This document shows positions 1 to 8,800 of a stretch of 64,000 nucleotides of DNA, piece by piece. The stretch comes from Desulfosporosinus sp049943955 (lineage in GTDB: Bacteria > Bacillota > Desulfitobacteriia > Desulfitobacteriales > Desulfitobacteriaceae): contig NZ_JBNFTW010000006.1 of assembly GCF_049943955.1 (NCBI RefSeq), forward strand, positions 1 through 64,000. The letters are read 5' to 3'. Under the pieces are notes generated by a model. The model was not told the origin of the DNA. It did no database searches and saw nothing but the letters and a program-made list of their open reading frames with translations. Each line of letters opens with the position of its first letter. The stretch's first letter is position 1. Both the position numbers and the translations under genes were made by a program.

Positions 1-1
1 C

Positions 2-166
2 TTAAGGGTCGAACAAGCCCTTGAAAAGAACGCGGAAGTCATTGGTGCCAATTGCCCCTTCTGCATTACGATGTTGGAAGACGGCATCAAGGATAAAGTT
101 GATACCGATAAGCAAACCGTACGAGTTGTTGATCCGGCAGAGCTTATCGCTAAGATGATCAGTTAA
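2..166 (+). CDS. Heterodisulfide-reductase-like Fe-S oxidoreductase, C-terminal end (partial)
   Basis: The window opens inside an open frame that ends with TAA at 164-166, leaving the last 54 residues. They contain GANCPFCITMLEDGIK, the second half of a cysteine-rich CCG domain as found in HdrB/HdrD, GlpC and related (Fe-S)-binding electron-transfer proteins; the CPFC pair would ligate an unusual Fe-S cluster. The family usually passes electrons between flavoproteins, quinones or thiol/disulfide carriers. The N-terminal part, with the ferredoxin-type clusters, lies outside the window, so the exact subfamily cannot be fixed. The domain call is fairly secure; substrate and partner are unknown. 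Confidence 0.75.
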   Translation, partial: LRVEQALEKNAEVIGANCPFCITMLEDGIKDKVDTDKQTVRVVDPAELIAKMIS

Positions 167-332
167 TATCTCGAGACCAATTCGAATCAATTCAGTTTAA
201 AATTAATTAAATTTATATTGGATATCCATGAACAGTAGCAGAATTAGTACAAGCAAATATGTATCTTTAGATAAAGCAACTTATGCACTATTTTTAAGCA
301 CTTGAGTAGATCTAATTTCAAGGAGGCTGCCC

Positions 333-743
333 ATGAAAGCGTGTGAAGGGACAATTCAAAGATTTACCTCAACAGGCCAAGATAGTGGTATAAAAGAACT
401 TCAAAATCATGAGAACGCAGATTATCAATTAATCTACAATAATCTAATTGCTAAGCATATTCAAGCTTGTGGAGAAATTCCGGAAGCAATGGACATTCAA
501 GTCATTAACAAGATCCTTACCCTTAATGGCGAGAATATAACTCCACTCGGTCTTGTTAATGTAAGTCTAGAATATTTAGCAAGAATCCTGACCTTCGCAA
601 AAAGGCAAGGGATTCAATGGCAGATTGATAGCCGAGAACACACTGATACTAATTTTAAGAAACTGTCTCACTTCACGGTCAAGGTCGATTGTCCTCGAGA
701 TGATTTTATGACAATGGCCAAAGGCTGTGGATACAGGTATTAG
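333..743 (+). CDS. Hypothetical protein, 136 aa
   Basis: I do not recognise this family. The gene has a strong ribosome binding site (AAGGAGG, 8 nt before ATG) and is followed by a clear terminator, which supports a real gene. The product has no signal peptide or membrane segment and looks like a mixed alpha/beta cytoplasmic protein. There are two short cysteine sites near the end (VDCPRDD and AKGCGYRY), too few for an Fe-S cluster on their own. It stands alone: the gene before it ends at 166 and the gene after it is on the other strand. No function can be assigned. Confidence 0.7.
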   Translation: MKACEGTIQRFTSTGQDSGIKELQNHENADYQLIYNNLIAKHIQACGEIPEAMDIQVINKILTLNGENITPLGLVNVSLEYLARILTFAKRQGIQWQIDSREHTDTNFKKLSHFTVKVDCPRDDFMTMAKGCGYRY

Positions 744-787
744 ATGATAACCTGAGTTAGTGTGATCCCCCTCAAATTCTGCTTATG

Positions 788-819
788 ACTAAAGGCGTCC
801 CATTTGGGACGCCTTTAGT
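788..819. terminator. Bidirectional intrinsic terminator
   Basis: A near-perfect 15-bp inverted repeat (arm ACTAAAGGCGTCCCA, 2-nt loop) sits between the end of the 333-743 gene and the convergent gene ending at 863. Arms are flanked by A- and T-rich sequence on both sides, so it can serve both transcripts. Confidence 0.75.
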
Positions 820-862
820 TATGCGCCACAAATAGGTCTATGATCGATTCATAATTATCTCA

Positions 863-1444
863 TCAGCAAAAAGTTGCTGATTGACTCAATTGAGTATTTG
901 CTTGTGCTTTTTCAAGCAGTACTTGCAGAAGTTTCAAGATTGATCTTTTCGTTAGATTATCAGCCAGCTTACCATCCTGATCAAATTTTTTGGCTGCATT
1001 TGTTATTAAGACCTTCGGAGTTCTAACTGTTTGCGAGTGAAGCTTAAAACAAACTTGTCGAAGATGATACTGGACACGAGCTCCCCCTAACATATCTGGT
1101 GAAGCACTCATAATTGCCAATGGTTTACCGCTTAATGGCAAATCATTTCCCCTGGAAGCCCAATCCAAAGCATTTTTCAAAACCGGGGGAATGGAATAAT
1201 TGTACTCGGGAGTTGATATTAGAATAGCATCTGCCTCAGCAACTTTTCTTTTAAAATCCAATACTGTTTGAGGTACACCTTCCGCCTCAACATCTTCATT
1301 AAAAAACGGGATTGGAGATAAATCCACTATTTCCAAAGTGGCCCATTCGGGAAGCAGCTCAGCTGCTGCATGTAAGGCTGCCAAATTATAGGACTTTTCT
1401 CGCAGGCTTCCAGTTAACCCAATAATCTTTATCATTTTAGTCAT
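863..1444 (-). CDS. NADPH-dependent FMN reductase (flavodoxin-like quinone/azo/chromate reductase family)
   Basis: A 193-residue protein of the NADPH-dependent FMN reductase family. The N-terminal GLTGSLREKSYN is the phosphate-binding loop for FMN, and TPEYNYSIPPVLKNALDW (about residues 78-95) is the family's second flavin-contact motif. Members reduce quinones, azo compounds, chromate or free flavin using NAD(P)H and act in the cytoplasm; the physiological substrate cannot be read from sequence. The start ATG follows GGGGAGG at good spacing. The gene is monocistronic, converging on the terminator at 788-819. The C-terminal 20 residues are Ser/Gln-rich and probably unstructured. Confidence 0.85.
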   Translation of the reverse strand: MTKMIKIIGLTGSLREKSYNLAALHAAAELLPEWATLEIVDLSPIPFFNEDVEAEGVPQTVLDFKRKVAEADAILISTPEYNYSIPPVLKNALDWASRGNDLPLSGKPLAIMSASPDMLGGARVQYHLRQVCFKLHSQTVRTPKVLITNAAKKFDQDGKLADNLTKRSILKLLQVLLEKAQANTQLSQSATFC

Positions 1445-1584
1445 TAAAAGCCCTCCCCTTTTAGTATTACATAATATGTAGGCATTGTTGCAAAAGTCAG
1501 TATACTTTAAACATTCAACATTTTTGGTATATTTCCTTCTCCTTAAAAAAATAATTTTGACAATTATAAATCTTTAAAATTAAA

Positions 1585-1619
1585 AAGTTAAGCCGAACTT
1601 AACTTGTCTGGCTTAACTT
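1585..1619 (-). terminator. Intrinsic terminator downstream of the 1672-2037 gene
   Basis: Reading leftward, the arms AAGTTAAGCC and GGCTTAACTT form a 10-bp stem with a 15-nt loop, followed by a T-run and AT-rich sequence. It lies about 50 nt after the stop of the leftward gene at 1672. Confidence 0.6.
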
Positions 1620-1671
1620 ATACGAAACATCGCCTATGTTTAACATAAGAATTAAATTGTTCTCCGCCGAA

Positions 1672-2037
1672 TTATGAAGATATCCTTCTTTCCCAATCCA
1701 TACCATGGTTATATTGTACGGATTGAGCTTTTATCTTGGATCTCGCTCGCTCTCCACTCACCCTCTCTCTAGCTCGTTTATATTTATAGCTGTGTCCCAG
1801 ATCCATTGCCTCCTGGGCTTCGAATGGGGATTCGACTCTTAAAGTACTGAGATAAAAGACGAGAGATCCTATAACGGCTGAGACGATCGCTAAAACATAA
1901 TAAATCGTCGCAAGATATAAATTGAAACTATCGTCAAAGGTATAAATTTGTCCTGGATTAAACATCAAGTTTCTGGAATAGGCAAATCCGTAGAACATTA
2001 AAGAAGCAATATAACAAACGACTGTAACTTTGGGCAT
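1672..2037 (-). CDS. Small two-helix membrane protein, 121 aa, unknown function
   Basis: Not recognised. The first segment (about residues 4-22) and a longer one (about 40-66) are hydrophobic and probably span the membrane; the C-terminal 50 residues are rich in Arg, Lys and Glu and likely lie in the cytoplasm. The ATG follows GGAGGTGTAAT, a strong ribosome binding site, and a terminator follows the gene. No catalytic motif is visible. It is a lone gene between the flavin reductase and a long non-coding stretch. Confidence 0.65.
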   Translation of the reverse strand: MPKVTVVCYIASLMFYGFAYSRNLMFNPGQIYTFDDSFNLYLATIYYVLAIVSAVIGSLVFYLSTLRVESPFEAQEAMDLGHSYKYKRARERVSGERARSKIKAQSVQYNHGMDWERRISS

Positions 2038-2814
2038 TATTACACCTCCGCCTCAATAACTGGTCTTCGCCGATCAAGGAAGGAAATACAGCGACTACAC
2101 TATTAAGAACCTAGTCATTTTTCAAGATAGCAGATTCCTTTTATTCAGGGATGTGTCTATGTATTAGATAATATATTAAGAAAATAAAGAGACCTATAAT
2201 ACATTACACTTTAGCACAATATACTAGTACATTTATTTGGCTTTTGTTCGAACCTATGTTCTTATTATACCTCTATCTTAAATGAATAGCAACAATTTCT
2301 ATCCACGTAATCCCCACAAAACTATACTATTGATATAGATATCCTCCTATCCTCCTGTCCTTTTCTTGAAACAAAATGATTTAACGGCATAATTATTCAG
2401 TGTTGAACCTTGCTTGCTGCAAATAAAAAACAAACGTCCGAAAAACCAAACGCTTTTTTAAACCTATTGAAATTCAAATGTGCAATCAGCATGGAGTAGG
2501 ACTGATCGAATAAACTTATAAAAGATGCCCACGATGAAACAATAAATCCTCAGCAAAGGAAAAAGTCTATATTTTGGGGAGAAATCCAGAGAGTATATGA
2601 TATATTTTCTCCCCTCTAAAATTCACACAAAATCCTCTTCCCTTTTGTGTATTTATTTGTGTATTTATTTATTTACTCTTAAAGGTGCGCCCCCCCTATC
2701 AAAAAACCCATCAAACCTTCCGTCAGAGGGAATAAAAAAATCTTAGGCCGCTCTATCAACGTTACACACTCAATGTGTGTTTCGCCGTAAAGGTGATAAT
2801 TATACTCGAAAATG
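2038..2814. other. Non-coding, AT-rich stretch with several hairpins
   Basis: I see no convincing gene here. It holds a 9-bp inverted repeat at 2576-2614 (GGGGAGAAA with TTTCTCCCC), a short one at about 2627-2649 (ACACAAAA with TTTTGTGT), a direct repeat of TGTGTATTTATT near 2645-2670, and the palindrome ACACAC/GTGTGT near 2764-2780. The left part will contain the promoter of the leftward 1672-2037 gene. Confidence 0.4.
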
Positions 2815-3066
2815 TTATTTTACGCAAAGGTTAGACCCCCTTAAGAAAGGGGGGCGTTTTGGTTGCGGGATAACTACTTCTCTTGCAGCAATCGGGGTAA
2901 CTACTCCATTATCCACTGTTGCTATATTATTATCACCATTCATCCAGATAAGGTCCTGGTTCGTTACATTTGTCGGTTCAATAGTTGCCTTCAGTGTTCC
3001 TGTTGATCTGCCCGCTTCTAATGTCATTGGAGACTGATCGAGGGATACACCTGTTTCTTCTATATT
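2815..3066 (-). pseudogene. Decayed extra Big2 domain, cut off from the upstream ORF by an in-frame TAA
   Basis: The leftward reading frame of the 3067-4857 gene continues without a shift past its TAA stop (3067-3069) for about 83 codons. The continuation repeats the last domain of that protein almost word for word (IEETG, LDQS, MTLEAG, TGTLKATIEPTN, NGVVTPIA), so it is a third bacterial Ig-like (Big2) domain. Similarity is lost after EVVI near 2870, where an unrelated tail PQPKRPPFLRG follows and the frame ends at 2815. The simplest reading is a tandem domain duplication inactivated by a nonsense mutation and truncated at its far end. A sequencing error at 3067 is a possible alternative. Confidence 0.7.
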
Positions 3067-4857
3067 TTATGGTGCTACTTCATTTGATGGTACTGGTTCA
3101 TTCACTACCACTTTACATATTGCTGTCTTTCCGTTTTTGGTTGTTACAGTAATTACCACTTCACCTGAAGCAATCGGGGTAACAACTCCATTGTTAACTG
3201 TTGCAATCTTATCATCACTACTTGTCCATATAGGATCCTGGTTCGTTGCATTTGTCGGTTCAATAGTTGCCTTCAGTGTTCCCGTTGGTCCGCCCGCTTC
3301 TAATGTCATTACAGACTGATCGAGCAATACACCAGTTTCTTCTATGGTCGCCGATACTTCCTTTGATGGTGCTGCTTCATTTGTTGGCACTACTTCATTT
3401 GATGGCACTAATTCATTTGATGGTACTGCCTCATTTGATGGTACTGCCCCATTTGATGGTACTGCTCCATTTGATGGTACTGCTCCATTTGATGGTACTG
3501 CTCCATTTGATGGTACTGCCTCATTTACTGTTACAGTACATGTTGCTGTCTTGCCATCTTTTGTTCTTGCAGTAATAGTTGCCTTACCCGCAGAAATCCC
3601 CTTAACAACACCTTCTTCATCAACAGTTGCTACGGAACTATCCGAAGATTGGAATGTGATATTATCTTCTGCAATTATTGTGCTTGTAGCATCCGAATCT
3701 TGAAGATTTACTAAAGTATTATGAGTTTCTCCTATATTAAGATTATATGAGGTACTATCCAAGGCAATACTCTGTACTGCATTTTCCTTCAAAGTATTTG
3801 GAATACTTAAATCAATCATAAATATGTATGAATTTTCGTAATTATCTTTACTTCTTTCTAACCATACAATCTTATTTCCTGAAATACTGGGATTTTGACA
3901 TTCCCTAATAGTTGAATAAAGTATATCTAATTTTGAAGTTGAAATATCGTACATACAAATATCGTTAGTTCCATCAAATTTAATATCTAACCAAGTTACT
4001 TTATCGCCATCGAGCGAAATTTTTTCTACATTTGCACTTACATCTGCAATTTTTTTCGTAGATCCATCTAACAGATTATATAAGTATATTTCTTTTCCAA
4101 CTTTATTTCCCTTAAGCCATACAATAAAATTATCGCTGATAACCGGTGATGTATGATCAGAATTATCAGTTGTCAGTTGTACTTCTTTACTTGATTTAGC
4201 TGAAGAAATTTCATTCATAGAAATATTCCAATTGCTATCTTCAGCACTTTCCTTATCCTGCCATACTACTTTATTCCCACCTATTCTTGGATTTATCTGA
4301 TTAGGTGAGTTACTTCGGGATACTGTTCTTATCTTTTTGGTTTGCAGGTCATATACGCGTACATAATGATTATCTTTATAAGTATACTCCCAGGCTATTT
4401 TATCACCCGAAATTACCGGATTCGATTGGAGTATGGAAGCGCCTTGTTTTAGTGAAGTAATTGGGGTTTCAATTCCTGTAGTTATATCATAATAATAAAT
4501 ATCTGCAGACAACCCATTTCTATAGTCCTCCCAAACTATCTTATCTTTATTAATCATAGGATTTTTTTGGTTTTCTTTATCCGATGTGATTTGTTTTTCT
4601 TCTTTTGTCCCCAAGTCATACAAATAAATATCAGCATTTCCGCTTCTATAATCTGTCCATACTATTCTATTGCATGCTATACTTGGCGTGTCCTTAATAC
4701 TATTGGCTAACGCAATAGGTCTTGCCGACACAGACTCGATTGAACCATTATCTAGAGCATAGGAAGAATTTACATAATAAGAACCCGAAATTACAAGTGA
4801 ACTTATAATTATCCCTAATAACTTTTTGCTTAGATTATTAAAAATACTTTTATTCAT
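3067..4857 (-). CDS. Exported TolB-like beta-propeller protein with Big2 domains
   Basis: A 596-residue secreted or surface protein. An N-terminal signal peptide (about residues 8-35, hydrophobic IISSLVISGSYYV core) is followed by six or seven repeats of the form KIVWxDYRxGxxDIYxYDxxT, the signature of TolB/DPP-type propeller blades, to about residue 360. Then come a Big2 Ig-like domain (about 365-450), a low-complexity linker of tandem AVPSNG/E hexapeptides (about 455-505) and a second Big2 domain to the end. I chose ATG 4857 because AAAGGG lies 8 nt upstream; a GTG three codons earlier is too close. Such proteins are usually cell-surface adhesion or scaffold factors; no enzyme motif is seen. 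The stop at 3067 removes a further Big2 domain still readable downstream. Confidence 0.8.
   Translation of the reverse strand: MNKSIFNNLSKKLLGIIISSLVISGSYYVNSSYALDNGSIESVSARPIALANSIKDTPSIACNRIVWTDYRSGNADIYLYDLGTKEEKQITSDKENQKNPMINKDKIVWEDYRNGLSADIYYYDITTGIETPITSLKQGASILQSNPVISGDKIAWEYTYKDNHYVRVYDLQTKKIRTVSRSNSPNQINPRIGGNKVVWQDKESAEDSNWNISMNEISSAKSSKEVQLTTDNSDHTSPVISDNFIVWLKGNKVGKEIYLYNLLDGSTKKIADVSANVEKISLDGDKVTWLDIKFDGTNDICMYDISTSKLDILYSTIRECQNPSISGNKIVWLERSKDNYENSYIFMIDLSIPNTLKENAVQSIALDSTSYNLNIGETHNTLVNLQDSDATSTIIAEDNITFQSSDSSVATVDEEGVVKGISAGKATITARTKDGKTATCTVTVNEAVPSNGAVPSNGAVPSNGAVPSNGAVPSNEAVPSNELVPSNEVVPTNEAAPSKEVSATIEETGVLLDQSVMTLEAGGPTGTLKATIEPTNATNQDPIWTSSDDKIATVNNGVVTPIASGEVVITVTTKNGKTAICKVVVNEPVPSNEVAP
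3361..3526. repeat. 18-bp tandem repeat encoding (A/V)VPSN(G/E) hexapeptides
   Basis: About nine 18-bp units (consensus on the + strand CATTTGATGGTACTGCTC) run through the linker of the propeller/Big2 gene. The central four or five units are identical; the outer ones have diverged. In-frame 18-bp units change linker length without breaking the frame, a common source of length variation in surface proteins. Confidence 0.85.
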
Positions 4858-4997
4858 ATAATTCACCCTTTCATGATTTTAATTCAAATTAAATCTATTT
4901 GTTCGCACCCCCTAAGATTCCCGAAATTAGCAAAAGAATAAAAAACGTCTGCTTGATGTCTAATAATAAATTGTAAGTTTACTTATTCGAAACATTA

Positions 4998-5732
4998 TTA
5001 AAAGTCATCTAAGGAAAAACTAATTCTGTTATTACTAGGAAAAATATTTAGCAGATATGTTTTAGCATAATATTTGATAATTACATTTAGTGCTGTTGCC
5101 TTAGTTTTTAAACTAGCGTCTTTTTTGATTTCGGCATTATAATTAGTATTTAAATACTCTATACTATCGTTAATAACATCATTTCTTGATTTTGTGCAAA
5201 CAACAGAATTATTTGTCCAGTCATATATAATATAGCTATCGTAATTTATCTGGTATATGACTTCTGTATAATTATTCCTATTTTCCGCAATAATTTTATT
5301 TTTTTTAAAGCTGGTAGGATATCCACTATCGATACTATAGGCAAATACCCCGTTTTTTAGAAGGCTCTTATAAATTGTGCCATAGTTTCCCTTTTGTTTG
5401 ATATATTGATTTATTTTCAATAAATTATGAACTGGTGAATGCCTGTAATAGTCAAATAATATACTGCCAAATAACGAATTAATTGTCCAACTAAATAAAA
5501 TTAAGAATGCTATACCAATAAATGAACTCGATGTGGTGAAAAAGTTCCCACTTTTTAAGATTGCTTTATTGAACAGAGAAATTATTACCGTAGAAAGAAC
5601 TATTCCTAAAGGATAATAGATCGAAGGAAAAAATTGAGCTACAGTTGGAAAAAGATCAAATGACATTAATGTAAAATAAACAAAAGTGAAAAATAGTATT
5701 ATTAATACATTTAGCAATATTTTAAGCCTCAT
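4998..5732 (-). CDS. Membrane-anchored protein, 244 aa, unknown function
   Basis: Not recognised. The first 100 residues contain three hydrophobic segments (about residues 4-22, 33-53 and 62-85), followed by a soluble domain of some 145 residues, rich in Tyr, Asn and Lys, with motifs such as GNYGTIYKSLLKNGVFAYS. A longer frame overlaps the neighbouring gene, but ATG 5732 has a strong ribosome binding site (AAGGGGGC) and is the likely start. It lies 70 nt downstream of the large surface protein gene on the same strand and could be part of its transcript. It is AT-rich like its surface-protein neighbours, in contrast to the housekeeping genes further right. Confidence 0.65.
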   Translation of the reverse strand: MRLKILLNVLIILFFTFVYFTLMSFDLFPTVAQFFPSIYYPLGIVLSTVIISLFNKAILKSGNFFTTSSSFIGIAFLILFSWTINSLFGSILFDYYRHSPVHNLLKINQYIKQKGNYGTIYKSLLKNGVFAYSIDSGYPTSFKKNKIIAENRNNYTEVIYQINYDSYIIYDWTNNSVVCTKSRNDVINDSIEYLNTNYNAEIKKDASLKTKATALNVIIKYYAKTYLLNIFPSNNRISFSLDDF

Positions 5733-5802
5733 ATTAGGCCCCCTTAGATAACCTGTAATGATAAGTCTACCTATTCTGATAGACTTATCATTACGTCCTT
5801 TA

Positions 5803-8800
5803 TCAATTATTAATATAATCAATAACTTTATTAATTGTTTCAATACGATGTTGATTTTGTGAATGAAAATTATTTTGAACCCAATGGCCAAATATAGTGT
5901 CAATTGTCATAGATGTTTTATTTACTGGAACAAGCCCGGTTCTTTCTTCATCAGATGGAAATCGTATGCCAAATTGACTCTGATTGTTCACGACATTATC
6001 GCCACCAATCATCGTAAAGTCAAAAACTATATCATCACGATGACCATATTTTGCATAGAATCCCTCCGCAATACTATTTCTAAAGTTTGTGAAATTACTC
6101 GAATCCAAATTCACATCAAACGACAATGTTTTATCTTTTAGATCATCTGGTAAAAATTCGGGACCAACATCATCATAGCCGGCAATAAAATAATATTTAT
6201 CGCCAGGTGAATTTTCAATTTTCGTCTGATCTGTTTGATGTGTAACCGCATAATTTCCTTTTGCGTTGTAATACCACTTCTCAGAGCTTTCAAAACCCGT
6301 GCCGCCATAAATTTTAGCTGAAGGATCAAGATCAACATCACACGGAATAAATAGAGGGGTCCATTCTGAAAGATCAGCTTCTCCACTTCCCCAATGAGGT
6401 GTGTCTATAGTAATTAGTTTATTGACATTGTCTGAACCACCTAGATTTTCAATATAGTAACGAGATACTAATCCTCCCATACTGTGTGCAATTATATTAA
6501 ATTTTGCATTATGAGTAAGCTGATCATTAATTGTGGGATAAATGTAGCCAGCAAGATCGTCATCAGACATATGGTTTAATAAACTTTCAATATAACCTTT
6601 GAATTTTTCTGCATTTAAATATACCATATCCTGATTGGGGTAATTGAATGCAAATAAATTCTTATTAGGTTTATAACCTTTCCATTCTAATTCATAGCCA
6701 ATATTCTCTTGTAACGTTTTGCTCCCATCACTATTAACTATATTGGTTATTTCTTGTGCCTTATAATCTGTAAATGACCAAGTTCCCGAAGAGTCTAAAT
6801 CACTTCCATATTCGTTATTTAAATTATGTCCATATGCGTACAGATTGGTTTGTACTCCGAAACATGCGTAAGTGTTATCAGTTCTTCCGTGCAATAGCAT
6901 AACCGGTGTTTTGAATGGTATTAATGGATTTAGATCTTTACTATCATTATATCCGTCTCCATCTGTATCAGCATTGGCTGGGTTGGATTTAAATGAATAA
7001 ACCTTAATAGTGGTTGGGTCTGGTAAGAAAGGCATGTCTATTACTAGATCTGTCGGTTCACATGTTAAAAGTTCTTGAGAATCTGGTATCCCATCACTAT
7101 CCGAATCAGTTGATAAATCTGTCGCTTCCGGAGCTTTGAGCAATTTGACGTTTTCCAAGTTTGCTAAGCAGATCCAGTATCCATCATTTACAGTACTAGC
7201 GATTTTATCTTTTAATGTATCCAGCAAATCCGAAAAGTCGCTATAAATATCTCCGAAAATACCATTTGTATCAATATATAAGTTCTCATAATCTGCTTGA
7301 TCATATGGATCACCAATTACCGATACTATGATATTATCAGACTTAAGCTTAGAAATTTCTTCATCCATTGATGGGATTCCAAAGTTATTATTCACTTTAT
7401 AGTTAGCATCTGTTACAAGAATAATAAACTTTGTGGCATTTGTTCTAAAGCTCATTTGTCTGGTAGTCTCCAATGCATCAACTGCACATTCAGGGGTATC
7501 TCCGCCTCCGGAAGCTCCAAGTTTACTTAATTCATCTTTAAATTTATCAACATCCGTATACCACTCATCTTTAACATCTTTGTGAACTTTAGTAGAATCA
7601 AGACCGTCGCATGTAATGTCTTTATAATCCACCAATCCTAAATGTAGAGATACTTTGGCGCTATTTAAGTTCGTAACAAAACTTGCTATATTATTTTTAA
7701 CATTTTCAATATTATCTCCCATAGAACCTGTTGTATCTACGCAAAATACTATATCAGCCTGACCGTTGACCGTACCATCATTACTACCCATGTCAGCAAA
7801 TATCTTTTTTACGTTTATAACCATATACCTGCTAAAATGGGTTACTTCTGCAGAAAGTGAATTGTTTATGGGATCAATTGTCGTTTTTACTTGGTTCATT
7901 TTCCCTTCATCATCAAGCCAGAATATACTGTAATTGTTTATATAAGAATCTGACAGTTGATTTTTATCTAGAGTAAATGTAATAGTAGCATGGTCAAATT
8001 TCTTATCAAAATGTACGTCAATTGGATGTCCAACGATTGCACGATTATTAACTAACAACGGATCGTTAATATCATCATTTACGATAATGTCATTATTAAT
8101 ATCTCCTGCAGATGTAATTGAAATATCCGGTTTAACAGGATTATCGTCAGTTAATAGGCCTACAGAATAACGACTTAAATCTACTTTTTGCGTAGTTTTT
8201 TCTAAAGAGTCAATGGTACCATTACCATCAGTATCTTGCATTAGCGGATCAAAGCCTAGTTTGATTTCGCTACCGTCACTTAGTTGGTCACCATCAGTAT
8301 CTGTCATGAGCGGATTGGTTTTATACACATTGATTTCATCATTATCACTTAATCCATCACCATCAGTATCTGATTTAAATGGGTTAGTGTTATTTAAATA
8401 CTCATTTAGATTATTTAATCCATCACTATCAAAATCTTCTAATGCATCACTAGTTCCATTATCATTGCTGTCAGTTTTAGTTGGATCCGTACCTAAAACT
8501 GACACTTCATAGCCATCCGGTAGTCCATCATTGTCAGTATCCGGATTATTAGGATCAGAGGCGATTTTTTTCTCATAATCGTCAGGCAACCCATCATTAT
8601 CGCTATCTGTCTGGCCTGCTGATACTATACCATCTATAACAAAACTACTAACCTCATTGGACTCTACTATTGAATTGTCATTTTTTATTGCCTGTAACTT
8701 ATATTTATATACCCCTGAAGCATTCAATTGTATGTCTTTGTAAGAATTCTCAACAATATTACCGGCAATTGCTGAATAAGTGCTGCTATTTATTTTTCTT

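Noticed and set aside
1481..1500. GGCATTGTTGCAAAAG, similar to the terminal repeat of IS6-family elements
   Set aside because: Only one end is present; there is no transposase, no partner repeat and no target duplication.
2780..2865. Sequence resembling a second c-di-GMP-I riboswitch on the + strand (GTAAAGG, TCGAAAA, TTACGCAAAGG)
   Set aside because: The first hairpin does not pair well, the GGGCAAACC block is absent, and no rightward gene follows. Part of it belongs to the decayed Big2 sequence.
3361..3526. Regular 18-bp repeats considered as a CRISPR array
   Set aside because: Units are directly joined with no spacers and lie in frame inside a gene.
3344..3703. Open frames antisense to the propeller/Big2 gene (Thr/Ser/Asp/Gly- and Leu/His-rich)
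   Set aside because: They are by-products of the 18-bp tandem repeat read on the other strand, without ribosome sites.
5863..6386. Short frames overlapping the lipase domain of the large surface protein
   Set aside because: They are shadows of the long gene; none has a ribosome site.
8213..8512. Ser/Pro-rich open frame antisense to the calcium-binding repeats
   Set aside because: It mirrors the DxDxDG repeats and has no translation signal.
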